In this document: positions 17,277-26,497 of the stretch, in pieces | Position numbering within the stretch: the stretch's first letter is position 1 | How the letters are laid out: each line of letters starts with the position of its first letter | Assembly: GCF_001449115.1 (NCBI RefSeq) | Contig: NZ_LAIJ01000008.1 | Span: forward strand, 1-60,976 | DNA from: Occallatibacter gabretensis | GTDB taxonomy: Bacteria; Acidobacteriota; Terriglobia; Terriglobales; Acidobacteriaceae | Direction: 5' to 3' | DNA: 60,976 nucleotides | Position numbers and translations under genes: made by a program | The notes under the pieces: generated by a model | Database searches by the model: none | Told to the model about the DNA's origin: nothing | The model's input: only the letters and a program-made list of their open reading frames with translations

Positions 17277-19898
17277 TTACTCGGCTCGCAGCGCTTCCGT
17301 CGGATTCACAGAAGCCGCTCTGCGCGCAGGTAGAAAGCTTGCTGCCAGCGCTGCAACTGCAAGCACAACCATCACGCCTGCAAGCGTTGGCACATCCCAC
17401 GCCCTCACTCCGAATAGAAGTTTGCGCATCAACATCGACGCGCCTACGGAGCACACCAGCCCCAACGAAAGCCCAACAGTCGTCAACACTGCAGCCTGCC
17501 GCATCACCATTCTGTACACTGTGCCGCGCTGCGCTCCCAACGCCATGCGAACGCCAATCTCCCGCGTGCGCTGGCTTACCGAGTAAGCGATCACACCGTA
17601 CAATCCAACCACGCTGAGTACGAGCGCGACTATAGCAAAACCCGCCACCAGCCACGCCGAGGAGCGGCGGAGATACGTCGACGGTGCATCGTGGATCTTC
17701 TGGTCCATGGTCATTGGACTGTAGATAGCCATGCCCTTGTCGATATCGTGAAGCGTAGATGTGAGCGACGACAACATGGCCTTGTCATCCTGCGATGTGC
17801 GCGCAAGCACTACAAAGAAATCGAATGGACGCTGGTAAAACGGGGCGTAGGTTGCGCCCCGTGGACCCGCGTCAAGCTGCCCTTCCTGAATGTCATTGAT
17901 CACGCCGACAATCAGCATGGCATCCTTGTCTTCGTTAAAGGAAATTCGCTTACCAATAGGATCTTCCCCAGGGAAATATTGTTTGGCAATCGTCCGGTTG
18001 ATGATGACAACCTTTGGCTTTGAATTGTCCTCGTCATCTGTGAAGTAGCGTCCGCTGATCAGACGCGTACGCAGCGTCGTCATATAACCGGCACTCACGT
18101 AGCGAACCGCCACTTCTCTAGGCGCTGCGTTGCTCTTACGACCAAGAATATAAAAGGACGAGGTCCAGTCCGCATCCTCGATAGGCATTTTCGTGGTAAT
18201 GCCTACGGACTTCACGCCGGGCAATGCTCCCACGCGCGCAAGAACTTCACGCGCAAGAGCTGCCTTCTGCTCGTCTTTCGTATATTTTTCCGGTGGCGCG
18301 TTCAGATGAACTGTTGCAATGTGATCCGGCTCCATGCCGATATTGCTATGCAGCAGCTGATAAAAACTTTTACCCAACAATCCCGCTCCGGCAAGCAGAA
18401 CCATGGCCATGGCCAGTTCCGCAATGACCATGTTTGCGCCAAATCGCCGCCACATCAGCCCCGCAGCCGTTCTGCCGCCTTCGCTGAGTCCATCACGAAT
18501 TGCGCTGAACCGGAAGAGGACAAGCGGCGTGAGAGCAAAAAGCACGCCGGAGAACGCTATCAGCGCTACTGCAAATGCGAGCACGTGTGTATCCAGACCC
18601 AGGCCGCTTAGAAACGGCATGGAAGCCAGCATGTCCTTCGGTATCAAAAGCGCAAGCAGCTGCATTCCCTGCTGCGCCAGCACAAGACCAAACGCTCCGC
18701 CGATGAGTGCCAGCAGAAGTCCCTCTGTTATGAACTGCAATACAAGTCTGCGCGGAGAAGCGCCGAGTGCGCCACGCACCGCCATCTCACGCTTGCGGCT
18801 TTCTGCACGGACCAGCAACAAGCTGGACACGTTAACGCTTGCAATCAGCAGAAGGATTCCAGCGCCGCACAATACCGTCAGCAGGATCGGACGAATGTCG
18901 CCTACGATGCGTTCCGTGAGGGGCAGCATGAATGCGTTTTGATCACGGTTTGAATCGGGATATAGCTTTTGAAGATTGTCCGCGATGGTTTTGATGTCTG
19001 CGAAAGCTGCGGCGAAGGTCACGCCATCCTTCAGTCGCGCGACGCCGAAGAGAGAATGGCAGCCGCGGCAGGTGTTACCTGACTTTTCAATGGACCAGAA
19101 TTCAGTGGGCTCAGCCGGAGCAAAACTGAACTCGCGTGGCAACACACCGATGATGGTGGAGCTATTCCCGTCGAGGACTAACGACTGCCCAAGCACATTT
19201 GGATTGCCGCCGTAGCGTTGCTGCCATGTGGAGTAACTGAGCAGTGTGGTTCGCGCAGTCTCAGGCTTGTCTTCCCCATCAAAGAAGTCGCGGCCCAGCA
19301 TGGGCTTGACGCCGAGCGTGCGCAAGAAGCCGGAGCTTATCATTGAGCCGTTCACTTGGCGCAATCCTTCGCCGGTCTTCATCATCATCGGCCCGGCGTC
19401 ATACACATCCAGCGAGCTGAAGACTTTATTCTCGCGCTTCCAATCAAGATAGTCAGGATACGAAAGATGGAAGCGCGGCCCCAGAGGAATGCTTTCAAAG
19501 AGCATGACCAGGCGATTGGGATCGGTATACGGCAAAGGCTTGATGAGCGCCGCATCTACAAATGCAAAGATGGCAACGCTGGAAGCAATACCCAGCGAGA
19601 GAATAAGAATTGCGGTAAATGCAAAGCCGGGATTCTTCTTCCACTGCCGCAGCGCAAAGTGCAAATCCTGAATGATGGTCTCCATACGAAATCCCACGAC
19701 CTCCTCGCTTCGCTCTCTCAATCGTGTCGGATTGCCGAATTGCCGCATTGCAGCGTAATGCGCTTCTTTCGGAGCCATGCCTTCGTTCACAAATTCCTGC
19801 TCGGCCTGCTCGCGATGAAACGCCATCTCCTCGTCCAGATCACTGCGGAAGCGATGGCGTCCGAACAACAGCGAAAGCTTGCGAATCAAATGCTGCAT
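17277..19898 (-). CDS. Acidobacterial duplicated orphan permease (ADOP), second copy in operon
   Basis: An 873-residue membrane protein. The N-terminus carries the lineage-specific segment FRSDLDEEMAFHREQAEQEF and AHYAAMRQFGN (about 15-55). A MacB-type unit follows: transmembrane helix near 95, a periplasmic domain to about 350, three helices and FtsX, then a second periplasmic domain and a second FtsX unit ending in VIAYSVSQRTREIGVRMALGAQ and NPTEALRAE. A single chain thus equals two FtsX permeases. No ABC ATPase gene is nearby, as is usual for these orphans. Similar to the 19941-22583 protein throughout. GGGAGAG precedes the ATG. Transport substrate unknown. Confidence 0.92.
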   Translation of the reverse strand: MQHLIRKLSLLFGRHRFRSDLDEEMAFHREQAEQEFVNEGMAPKEAHYAAMRQFGNPTRLRERSEEVVGFRMETIIQDLHFALRQWKKNPGFAFTAILILSLGIASSVAIFAFVDAALIKPLPYTDPNRLVMLFESIPLGPRFHLSYPDYLDWKRENKVFSSLDVYDAGPMMMKTGEGLRQVNGSMISSGFLRTLGVKPMLGRDFFDGEDKPETARTTLLSYSTWQQRYGGNPNVLGQSLVLDGNSSTIIGVLPREFSFAPAEPTEFWSIEKSGNTCRGCHSLFGVARLKDGVTFAAAFADIKTIADNLQKLYPDSNRDQNAFMLPLTERIVGDIRPILLTVLCGAGILLLIASVNVSSLLLVRAESRKREMAVRGALGASPRRLVLQFITEGLLLALIGGAFGLVLAQQGMQLLALLIPKDMLASMPFLSGLGLDTHVLAFAVALIAFSGVLFALTPLVLFRFSAIRDGLSEGGRTAAGLMWRRFGANMVIAELAMAMVLLAGAGLLGKSFYQLLHSNIGMEPDHIATVHLNAPPEKYTKDEQKAALAREVLARVGALPGVKSVGITTKMPIEDADWTSSFYILGRKSNAAPREVAVRYVSAGYMTTLRTRLISGRYFTDDEDNSKPKVVIINRTIAKQYFPGEDPIGKRISFNEDKDAMLIVGVINDIQEGQLDAGPRGATYAPFYQRPFDFFVVLARTSQDDKAMLSSLTSTLHDIDKGMAIYSPMTMDQKIHDAPSTYLRRSSAWLVAGFAIVALVLSVVGLYGVIAYSVSQRTREIGVRMALGAQRGTVYRMVMRQAAVLTTVGLSLGLVCSVGASMLMRKLLFGVRAWDVPTLAGVMVVLAVAALAASFLPARRAASVNPTEALRAE

Positions 19899-19940
19899 TG
19901 CGTCTCTCCCAATCTTCAGGAAGCGTCTTTTGTCCCAACG

Positions 19941-22583
19941 CTACTCTGCCCGCAGCGCCTCCGTAGGATTCACGGAAGCTGCGCGCCACGCAGGAATGAA
20001 ACTCGCTGCCAGCGCTGCCAGGCCCAGTATCAGAGCCACAGCCAACAACGTAGGCGCGTCCCAGGCCTCCACCCCGAAAAGCAGCTTGTGCATCAATGTT
20101 GAAACTCCCACGGAGCAGGCCAGCCCCAACATCAATCCGATTGCCGTAAGCCAGACCGCCTGACGCATCACCAGCTTGTAGACCGTGCTACGTTGTGCGC
20201 CAAGAGCCATCCGTACGCCAATCTCCCGCGTTCGCTGGCTCACCGAGTACGCGATCACACCGTACAAACCGATGACGCCAAGCACCAATGCCAGCCCCGC
20301 GAAGATGCCTACAAGCCACATGGCGAATTTATGCAGCAACGCGGACTGTGAGCCGTCAATCTGCTGTTCCATCGTCTGTTCGTCGTAAATGCCAAGGCCC
20401 GGCTCGACCTGCCGCAGCGTGCTCACCATCGTCGGCAGGAGCGCTTTTTCATCACCGGCGGTTCGAACTGCTATCGAAAAGTAAGTATCAGAGGAGTGAT
20501 AGATAGGTTCATACTCGGCGGGCCACAGATCCTGCTGCAGGCCACCTTCGCGCACATCGGCAATGATGCCCACAATCTCACGCATGGAATCCGGTGCAAG
20601 ATCCGTGTTGCCTATCTTCTGACCGATTGGGTCTTCGCCCAGAAAATAATTCTTTGCCAGAGTCTCGTTAATGATCATTACCTGCGGATGCGATGCATCA
20701 TCCTGCGCTGTGATCATGCGGCCCCGGATGAGTTTCGCCTTTAGCGTAGAGATGAGATAGTTGGGGCTTACCTCGCGCTGATCCGTCTCGTTGTGCTCGC
20801 CATGATAGGGCTTACCTGCAATGCGAATCCAGTCCGTATCGCAATTGCATTGCACCGGAAGATCGGTCGTCATACCCACCGACTGTACTCCGGGCAGCGC
20901 CATCAACCTGCGTTCGATTTCAAGATAGAGCTGCCGAGTGTCGTCGGTAGTTTTGTATTTGCTGTCCGGCGCAATGACGTTCACCGTCGCCAGATGCGTT
21001 GGATCGATACCTGTCTCCACATGCAGCAAGCTATAGAAGCTTCTGCCCAGCAGTCCTGCGCCCGCAAGCAGCACCACCGCAACAGTCAGCTCAACAACCA
21101 CGAGGTTCGCACCCAGCCGTTGCCAGAACCTGCCTGCGGCGCCGCGACCGCCTTCGCTCAAAGCATCCTGCAAATCTGTGCTCCCAAGACGCAACGCTGG
21201 AGTAACGGCCAGAACGAAGGCCGCAAGCGTGGCCACTGCAACGGCGAAGATCGCAGTGTGCGCGTTCAGCCCTACCTGGCGCAAGAACGGCATTCCATCT
21301 GCCATGGTCTTTGGCACCAGCTTGCCCAGCAGCGCCATTGTCCACGCTGCTACAAACACACCTGCAGTGCATCCAAATGCGGCCAGCAGCAATCCCTCCG
21401 TCACAAACTGCCGCGCGAGCCGCGCCTTTGTTGCGCCCAGTGCGCCGCGTACGGCAATCTCCCGTCGCCGACTCTCAGACCGCACCAGAAGCAGGCTTGC
21501 CACGTTTACGCACGCAATCATCAGCAGCAGTGCTGCTCCTCCGAGCAGCGTGAGCAGAATTATCCGCACATCGCCAATGATGAATTCCGTCAACGGTTGC
21601 ACAACCGCGCCCTGATCCCTGTTCGAGCCCGGATAGAGTGCAGCAAGCTGGTTGGCAATGCGCTGCATCTCCGCACGAGCCGCATTGACGGTCACGCCAT
21701 CGCGCAGCCTACCTACGCCAACCAGATTGTGGCAGCTTCGCCGACGCTCGCAGCTGCTCTTATCCAGCAATGTCGTAAAGAACTCTGCATTGGCGCGCGG
21801 TTGCCAGATGAACTCCCGCGGCAGCACGCCCACAATGGTGTAATTTTCTCCGCTCAAATTCGCTGATTGGCCGATCACATCCGCCCGTCCGCCAAAACGC
21901 TTCTGCCACGTGCTGTAAGGCAGCATCACAATCTTTGCGCCGCCCGGCTTGTCTTCGCCGGGAAGAAAATCTCTCCCAAGAATTGGCTTTACGCCCAGCG
22001 TGCGGAAGAATCCATCGCTCACCCGTAGTCCCGGCGCCGGCTCCGTTACGCTGCCCACGTGCAGGAGATACCCCTCAAAGGCGTAGACCTCAAGCGAACT
22101 AAGAGATGAGTTTATTCGCTTCCAGTCTTCGTAATCGGGGCGTGAAAGATCGGCATGTGGAACCGCAGCCGCGCTCTCGGTTACATCCACCAGCCGATCC
22201 GGATGAGCGAATGGGAGGGGCTGAATCAGCGCCGCATCCACAAAGCCAAAGATTGCTACGCTGACGCCTATGCCAAGCGCAAGAATCAGCACAGCCGTCA
22301 CGCCGAAGCCTGGGTTTTTTCTGAGCTGGCGCAGTGCAAAACCCAAATCCTGTATCACTGTCTCCATACGGAACCCCACGACCTCTTCGCTCTGCTCTCT
22401 TAATCGCGTTGTATTGCCGAACTGCCGCATTGCGGCGTAATGAGCTTCTTTCGGCGACATGCCTTCGCTTATAAATTCAGATTCGGACTGCGCACGATGG
22501 AACGCCATCTCCTCATCCAGATCGCTACGGAAGCGTCTACGCTGTACAAGCAACGAAAGTTTCTTCAAAAGCCTGGTCAGCAT
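19941..22583 (-). CDS. Acidobacterial duplicated orphan permease (ADOP), first copy in operon
   Basis: An 880-residue paralogue of the following gene with the same order of parts: N-terminal FRSDLDEEMAFHRAQSESEF and AHYAAMRQFGN, helix near 95 (FGVTAVLILALGIGVSVAIF), MacB-like periplasmic domain, FtsX unit with RSESRRREIAVRGALGA, second periplasmic domain, and a final FtsX unit ending NPTEALRAE. It starts four bases after the PadR stop codon and ends 42 bases before the second ADOP start, so PadR-ADOP-ADOP is one transcription unit. No ATPase partner is visible. Confidence 0.92.
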   Translation of the reverse strand: MLTRLLKKLSLLVQRRRFRSDLDEEMAFHRAQSESEFISEGMSPKEAHYAAMRQFGNTTRLREQSEEVVGFRMETVIQDLGFALRQLRKNPGFGVTAVLILALGIGVSVAIFGFVDAALIQPLPFAHPDRLVDVTESAAAVPHADLSRPDYEDWKRINSSLSSLEVYAFEGYLLHVGSVTEPAPGLRVSDGFFRTLGVKPILGRDFLPGEDKPGGAKIVMLPYSTWQKRFGGRADVIGQSANLSGENYTIVGVLPREFIWQPRANAEFFTTLLDKSSCERRRSCHNLVGVGRLRDGVTVNAARAEMQRIANQLAALYPGSNRDQGAVVQPLTEFIIGDVRIILLTLLGGAALLLMIACVNVASLLLVRSESRRREIAVRGALGATKARLARQFVTEGLLLAAFGCTAGVFVAAWTMALLGKLVPKTMADGMPFLRQVGLNAHTAIFAVAVATLAAFVLAVTPALRLGSTDLQDALSEGGRGAAGRFWQRLGANLVVVELTVAVVLLAGAGLLGRSFYSLLHVETGIDPTHLATVNVIAPDSKYKTTDDTRQLYLEIERRLMALPGVQSVGMTTDLPVQCNCDTDWIRIAGKPYHGEHNETDQREVSPNYLISTLKAKLIRGRMITAQDDASHPQVMIINETLAKNYFLGEDPIGQKIGNTDLAPDSMREIVGIIADVREGGLQQDLWPAEYEPIYHSSDTYFSIAVRTAGDEKALLPTMVSTLRQVEPGLGIYDEQTMEQQIDGSQSALLHKFAMWLVGIFAGLALVLGVIGLYGVIAYSVSQRTREIGVRMALGAQRSTVYKLVMRQAVWLTAIGLMLGLACSVGVSTLMHKLLFGVEAWDAPTLLAVALILGLAALAASFIPAWRAASVNPTEALRAE

Positions 22584-22586
22584 GGC

Positions 22587-22925
22587 TCACGCCTCCTCCG
22601 GCGCGGACAGTACACGGCCAATCGCCGCAATCATCTGCTCAAACTCGGAGATTTCAACACCCAGCTGCTTACGCCCGGTTCGCGTCAGCGTGTAGAAGCG
22701 CGCCCGGCGATTCGTCTCGCTCATCTTCCACTCGGCCTTCAGCCAACCTGCCAGCAGCAGCCGCTGCAGTGCGGGATAGAGCGAGCCTTCTTCCACCGTC
22801 AGCACATCGTCTGAAGAACGCTTGATGGAAAGCGCAATGCCGTAGCCGTGCAGCGTTCCGCGCGCCAGCGTCTTGAGGATGAGCAAGTCAAGAGTGCCGG
22901 GAAGAAGGTCGGATTTTTTCGCCAT
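22587..22925 (-). CDS. PadR family transcriptional regulator
   Basis: A 112-residue winged-helix protein: LLPGTLDLLILKTLARGTLHGYGIA (about 7-31) and VEEGSLYPALQRLLLAGWLKAEW (about 44-66), then RRARFYTLTRTGRKQL and a short C-terminal helix for dimerisation. It is a short-form PadR, the kind that usually heads ADOP operons and is expected to repress the permeases and itself. The ATG has no Shine-Dalgarno sequence; a TA-rich pair of overlapping palindromes lies 11-30 bases upstream, so the message may be leaderless or nearly so. Confidence 0.92.
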   Translation of the reverse strand: MAKKSDLLPGTLDLLILKTLARGTLHGYGIALSIKRSSDDVLTVEEGSLYPALQRLLLAGWLKAEWKMSETNRRARFYTLTRTGRKQLGVEISEFEQMIAAIGRVLSAPEEA

Positions 22926-22935
22926 GCGGCTATAT

Positions 22936-22955
22936 ATAGATTATCTATGGATAGA
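22936..22955 (-). promoter_or_regulatory. Overlapping palindromes, probable PadR operator and promoter core
   Basis: ATAGATTATCTAT (22936-22948) is a perfect odd palindrome. Overlapping it, TCTATGGATAGA (22944-22955) is a 5-2-5 inverted repeat built from the same half-site. The block is AT-rich in an otherwise GC-rich stretch and sits where the -10 region of the padR promoter would be. Binding there would block the operon's own transcription. Confidence 0.55.
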
Positions 22956-22980
22956 AAGTCAATGGCGATACTCGGGGACA

Positions 22981-23018
22981 AGAAAAGCCTCGAAGCATTT
23001 CTGCTCCAAGGCTTTTCT
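22981..23018 (-). terminator. Terminator of the S10 carboxypeptidase gene
   Basis: AGAAAAGCCTCGAAGC (22981-22996) pairs with GCTCCAAGGCTTTTCT (23003-23018) around a six-base loop, with two mismatches. On the minus strand it begins about 17 bases after the stop codon and ends in a T-rich run. Confidence 0.8.
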
Positions 23019-23034
23019 GTCTTTGTTCTCTGTT

Positions 23035-24552
23035 TTAGTGCTTTTCCATCATATCCATCACATCTTTGCGCAGCGCCATGCGGCTTGCTTCTCGCGTGTA
23101 GAACATGTGTCCTCCGGGATACTCCTTCACCATAACCCGAGCCGGATCGCCCATCACCGGCATCTCGTCCACCGTCAGCACCGATCCCATGAAGGGGCAG
23201 GAGAGATCGTTCCATCCATGCACAATCAGCACGCGCAGCTTGGGATCAGCTGCAACCGCTTCGCGCAGGTCCGGCACTGAGCCGCGGCGTAGATCGTCGC
23301 CGCGATCCCACAGCCGGCCTACTTCATAGGAGAGCGCGTTGTAGCGTGCATCGATCTTCCAGCCGACAATGCGTGTGTCGAAATCCACCATTGCCGTAGT
23401 CAGCGGAGCCACAATGCTGGCGAGAATCGGATCGTTTGCACGCTGCTCGGGCGCAAACGGAAAGGGATCGAAGGAGGTCACATTCGAGTCGTATACAGAC
23501 GCCAGTTTGCCCTGCTCCCTGTGTGCCTCGCGCAGGTACGCGCCCGTGTCAATTCGCCCGCCCGAGTACTTCACGAAGGAGGGATCGAGCCCGGTCATCT
23601 CTGTTACCTTCTGAATCATCTTCTGCTGCCCAGCTTCATCCGAGCGGCCTTTCAGCAGTGCCGTCGCGTATTCGCCGCGCGTGTACGCAATCACTTCGGC
23701 CATTGCGTCGGGGGTCAGTTTTTTCTCGCGTTCCAGGTGCGCCGCAGAAATAGAAGGCAGTGTCATCATCCACGGCAGCGGCGACATATCCTCATAGTCG
23801 TCCTGACCCGGGTTGAGATACGGCGAAACCAGAATGACGCCATTCAGCGCCACACCAAGCTGCGACTGCAGGTAGTGCGTAACGCGCGGACCGCGGAAGC
23901 CGCCGTAGCTCTCGCCCACAAAATATTTGCGCGAGCCAAGCCGAGAGTTCTCCACCAACCAGTCGTAGATAATCCGCGAAAGGTACTGAATGTCCGGTGT
24001 CGTCGAATAGAACAGCTTCTTTGCCTGATCCTCCGACACCTCCGAACGGCTGAAGCCCGTCCCAATCGGATCAATGAACACCAGGTCGGTAAAATCCAGC
24101 CAAGTTCCCGGGTTGTCCATCAGAGCCACAGGGTCCGACGGGCTATCTCCCTCGTTGCCGGCGTTCATGTGCTTTGGTCCGATTGCGCCCAGATTCAAAT
24201 ATACGGTCGATGCGCCCGGGCCGCCATTCATCGCAAAGGTTACCGGACGGTTTTCGCCTGGCACCGTGTATGCAGTAACGACGACCTGGCCTGCAACCTT
24301 GCCATCCTTGTCTCGAACCGGCAGAGCGCCCACGGTTACCGTGTACTTCAGTGGCTTGCCGTTCAACTGAATCGTCTGCTCTGTGTGAGCCGCAGCAGGC
24401 AACGGCGGTAGGGCTGTTTTATCGGCCGCAGGCTTGTCTGCCGGCTTTTCTCCCGGCGCCTGTGCCTGCATTGCAGAACAACAACCAAAGCTCAAGACAC
24501 ACGCGAGCACCGCGGCGCGTCCACCTATTCCACGCAACTCTGAAATGTTCAT
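23035..24552 (-). CDS. Exported serine carboxypeptidase, family S10
   Basis: A 505-residue protein if it starts at the second ATG (24552), which opens directly into a signal peptide ending ...SAMQAQA; the first ATG at 24582 adds ten residues and is also possible. A Pro/Ala/Lys-rich linker follows, then the alpha/beta-hydrolase domain: MNGGPGAS (oxyanion region, about 118 in the longer numbering), DPIGTGFSRS, and the nucleophile elbow GESYGG with Ser near 225. The catalytic Asp is in HGWNDLSCPF and the His in PGGHMF near the C-terminus. Removes C-terminal amino acids from peptides outside the cytoplasm. It stands alone with its own terminator. Confidence 0.9.
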   Translation of the reverse strand: MNISELRGIGGRAAVLACVLSFGCCSAMQAQAPGEKPADKPAADKTALPPLPAAAHTEQTIQLNGKPLKYTVTVGALPVRDKDGKVAGQVVVTAYTVPGENRPVTFAMNGGPGASTVYLNLGAIGPKHMNAGNEGDSPSDPVALMDNPGTWLDFTDLVFIDPIGTGFSRSEVSEDQAKKLFYSTTPDIQYLSRIIYDWLVENSRLGSRKYFVGESYGGFRGPRVTHYLQSQLGVALNGVILVSPYLNPGQDDYEDMSPLPWMMTLPSISAAHLEREKKLTPDAMAEVIAYTRGEYATALLKGRSDEAGQQKMIQKVTEMTGLDPSFVKYSGGRIDTGAYLREAHREQGKLASVYDSNVTSFDPFPFAPEQRANDPILASIVAPLTTAMVDFDTRIVGWKIDARYNALSYEVGRLWDRGDDLRRGSVPDLREAVAADPKLRVLIVHGWNDLSCPFMGSVLTVDEMPVMGDPARVMVKEYPGGHMFYTREASRMALRKDVMDMMEKH

Positions 24553-24638
24553 GCGACTACGATACAGCACCTGACATCTCATTTTTGGTAACTTATTCTT
24601 CTGGAAGATTGGTTTAAACGGCCGGCCAAGGGGGTGCG

Positions 24639-25013
24639 ATGACGAAGCAGATCTGGTACTGGATTTTCACTATTCTTATGGCCCTGTGGCTAACGCCTAG
24701 CGGTGTAGTCGATGCTCTTGGCGCTTCCGTAGCCGTTAAGATTCTGGCTCACCTTGGCTATCCGGCATATATGGGCTACATCCTGGGCGCAGCCAAACTG
24801 CTGGCCATGGCGGCCATCTTCTATCCGGGAACGCGGCTGCTGCGCGAGTGGGCGTATGCGGGGCTTACTTTCGAGCTTATTGGAGCCTTCATTTCGCATA
24901 TCTGCTCACATGATCCGGTTACAACTGCGCTGGCTCCTGTACTGGTGCTGGGCTTTGTTGCAGGGAGCTATCTGCTGCAGCCTGACAAATACAGGCTGCG
25001 CGCCGCAAACTGA
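24639..25013 (+). CDS. DoxX-like small membrane protein
   Basis: A 124-residue protein with four transmembrane helices (near residues 5, 45, 72 and 98). The arrangement, with GGL/LG-type turns (LGYPAYMGYILGAAKLLAMAAIFYP), is that of the DoxX family. AAGGGGG lies just before the ATG. Function of such small DoxX proteins is mostly unknown. It is divergent from the S10 gene and upstream of the cyclophilins, with no clear functional link. Confidence 0.75.
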   Translation: MTKQIWYWIFTILMALWLTPSGVVDALGASVAVKILAHLGYPAYMGYILGAAKLLAMAAIFYPGTRLLREWAYAGLTFELIGAFISHICSHDPVTTALAPVLVLGFVAGSYLLQPDKYRLRAAN

Positions 25014-25086
25014 TTGCCAATGGTGTGTCTGATGCTTTCCCGGAAGTGGCAGGCTGCGCGTCCCATGATTTACCCTGAAATACGGC

Positions 25087-25821
25087 ATGAAACTTCGATT
25101 TGCCCTCTTTATACCGGCCCTCGCCGCGGTCTTTGCGACCTCGGCATTCGCACAGCAGACGCCATCCACGCCGCCGGTGTCCAAACCGGCTGCCACGGAC
25201 GACCTGCCTGACGGTCCGCAGCCCACAGCCGCTGCACTCACCCACCCCAACGGTCCCACTGTGGTCATGGATACGTCGATGGGCCGCATCACCTGCCAGT
25301 TCTATGAGCGACAGGCGCCCAACGCCGTTGCCAACTTTATCGCCCTCGCCAACGGAACCAAGGACTGGGTCGATCCCGGCACGCAGAAGAAGCAGCACCA
25401 CAAGCGCTACTACGACGGCACTATTTTCCACCGGGTCATTCCCGAGTTCATGGTTCAGGGCGGCGATCCGACCGGGACCGGCATGGGCGACCCCGGTTAC
25501 ACCTTCAACGATGAACTCGATCCGAACCTGAACTTCGACGCGCCGGGACGGCTGGCCATGGCCAACTCCGGCCCCAACACCAACGGCGGCCAGTTCTTTA
25601 TTACCGAGCTGCCCTATGACTCGCTCAACCAGCACTACACCATCTTTGGCCAGTGCGATGAATCCAGCGTTCTTGTGGTGAAAACCATTGCCCGCGTAGA
25701 GCGCGATGACAAGGACAAGCCTCTTGCACCTGTCATGCTGAACAAGATCACCATCGTTCCTGCTGGCGCGCCATTACCACCTAAGCCTGAACCGGTGGCT
25801 CAACCATCGGCCAAACAATAA
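25087..25821 (+). CDS. Exported cyclophilin-type peptidyl-prolyl cis-trans isomerase
   Basis: A 244-residue protein with a signal peptide (MKLRFALFIPALAAVFATSAFAQQ) and a Pro-rich linker, then a cyclophilin domain from about residue 55 to 225: YYDGTIFHRVIPEFMVQGGDPTGTGMGDPGY and LAMANSGPNTNGGQFFIT. The Arg of FHR, the Phe/Met/Gln of FMVQ and the Asn-Thr-Asn-Gly-Gly-Gln stretch are the active-site set. Helps fold proteins outside the cytoplasm. A cytoplasmic paralogue follows 62 bases later. Confidence 0.92.
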   Translation: MKLRFALFIPALAAVFATSAFAQQTPSTPPVSKPAATDDLPDGPQPTAAALTHPNGPTVVMDTSMGRITCQFYERQAPNAVANFIALANGTKDWVDPGTQKKQHHKRYYDGTIFHRVIPEFMVQGGDPTGTGMGDPGYTFNDELDPNLNFDAPGRLAMANSGPNTNGGQFFITELPYDSLNQHYTIFGQCDESSVLVVKTIARVERDDKDKPLAPVMLNKITIVPAGAPLPPKPEPVAQPSAKQ

Positions 25822-25883
25822 AAAGCGGATTCAATCACAGATCAGCTTTCTACAGACCAGCTTTCTCCAGAGAGGAAAATTCC

Positions 25884-26414
25884 ATGTCTTTACCCCCCGG
25901 CACCTACGCTAACTTCAACACATCGGAAGGAAAGATTGTTGTCCGCCTCTTCGAGTCCGAAGCGCCCATCACCGTCAAGAATTTCATTGAGCTGGCGGAA
26001 GGCGTCAAAGAGTGGACACATCCTACGACACACGAAAAGTCCAATAAAAAGCTTTACGACGGGACGGTCTTTCATCGCGTCATTCCCGACTTCATGATTC
26101 AGGGCGGCGATCCGACAGGCACCGGCATGGGCGGCCCAGGCTATCGCTTCCAGGATGAAACCAAAGGTTCGCCGCACAGCTTCGACAAGCCCGGCAAGCT
26201 AGCCATGGCGAACAGCGGCCCTAACACCAACGGCTGCCAGATCTTCATCACCGTTGCGGCCACGCCCTGGCTCACCGGCAACCACACCATCTTCGGAGAA
26301 GTTGTGGAAGGCCAGGATATCGTCAGCAAGATCTCGCTTGTGCCGCGCAATTCACAGGACAAGCCTCACAAGACCGTTGTGCTTGAATCCGTCACTATTG
26401 ACCGCGTCGCGTGA
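25884..26414 (+). CDS. Cytoplasmic cyclophilin-type peptidyl-prolyl cis-trans isomerase
   Basis: A 176-residue single-domain cyclophilin without signal peptide. LYDGTVFHRVIPDFMIQGGDPTGTGMGGPGY and LAMANSGPNTNGCQIFIT give the active site; note Cys where the exported copy has Gly before the Gln. AGAGGAAA precedes the ATG. Together with the preceding exported copy it looks like a duplication that split the enzyme between compartments. Confidence 0.92.
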   Translation: MSLPPGTYANFNTSEGKIVVRLFESEAPITVKNFIELAEGVKEWTHPTTHEKSNKKLYDGTVFHRVIPDFMIQGGDPTGTGMGGPGYRFQDETKGSPHSFDKPGKLAMANSGPNTNGCQIFITVAATPWLTGNHTIFGEVVEGQDIVSKISLVPRNSQDKPHKTVVLESVTIDRVA

Positions 26415-26447
26415 TTTCCGCGCGTCAATGAAGAAAACACGGCGAAC

Positions 26448-26477
26448 AAAAGCCCCGGCACAAACCGGGGCTTTTTG
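26448..26477. terminator. Bidirectional terminator
   Basis: AAAAGCCCCGG (26448-26458) pairs perfectly with CCGGGGCTTTT (26465-26475) around a six-base loop. T-runs lie on both strands, serving the convergent cyclophilin and outer-membrane protein genes. Confidence 0.92.
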
Positions 26478-26497
26478 TTTGTGATCGGATGCGGCCG

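Noticed and set aside
20793..21866. 357-residue plus-strand open frame inside the first ADOP gene
   Set aside because: Composition (Cys/His/Gln-rich without pattern) is that of an antisense shadow.
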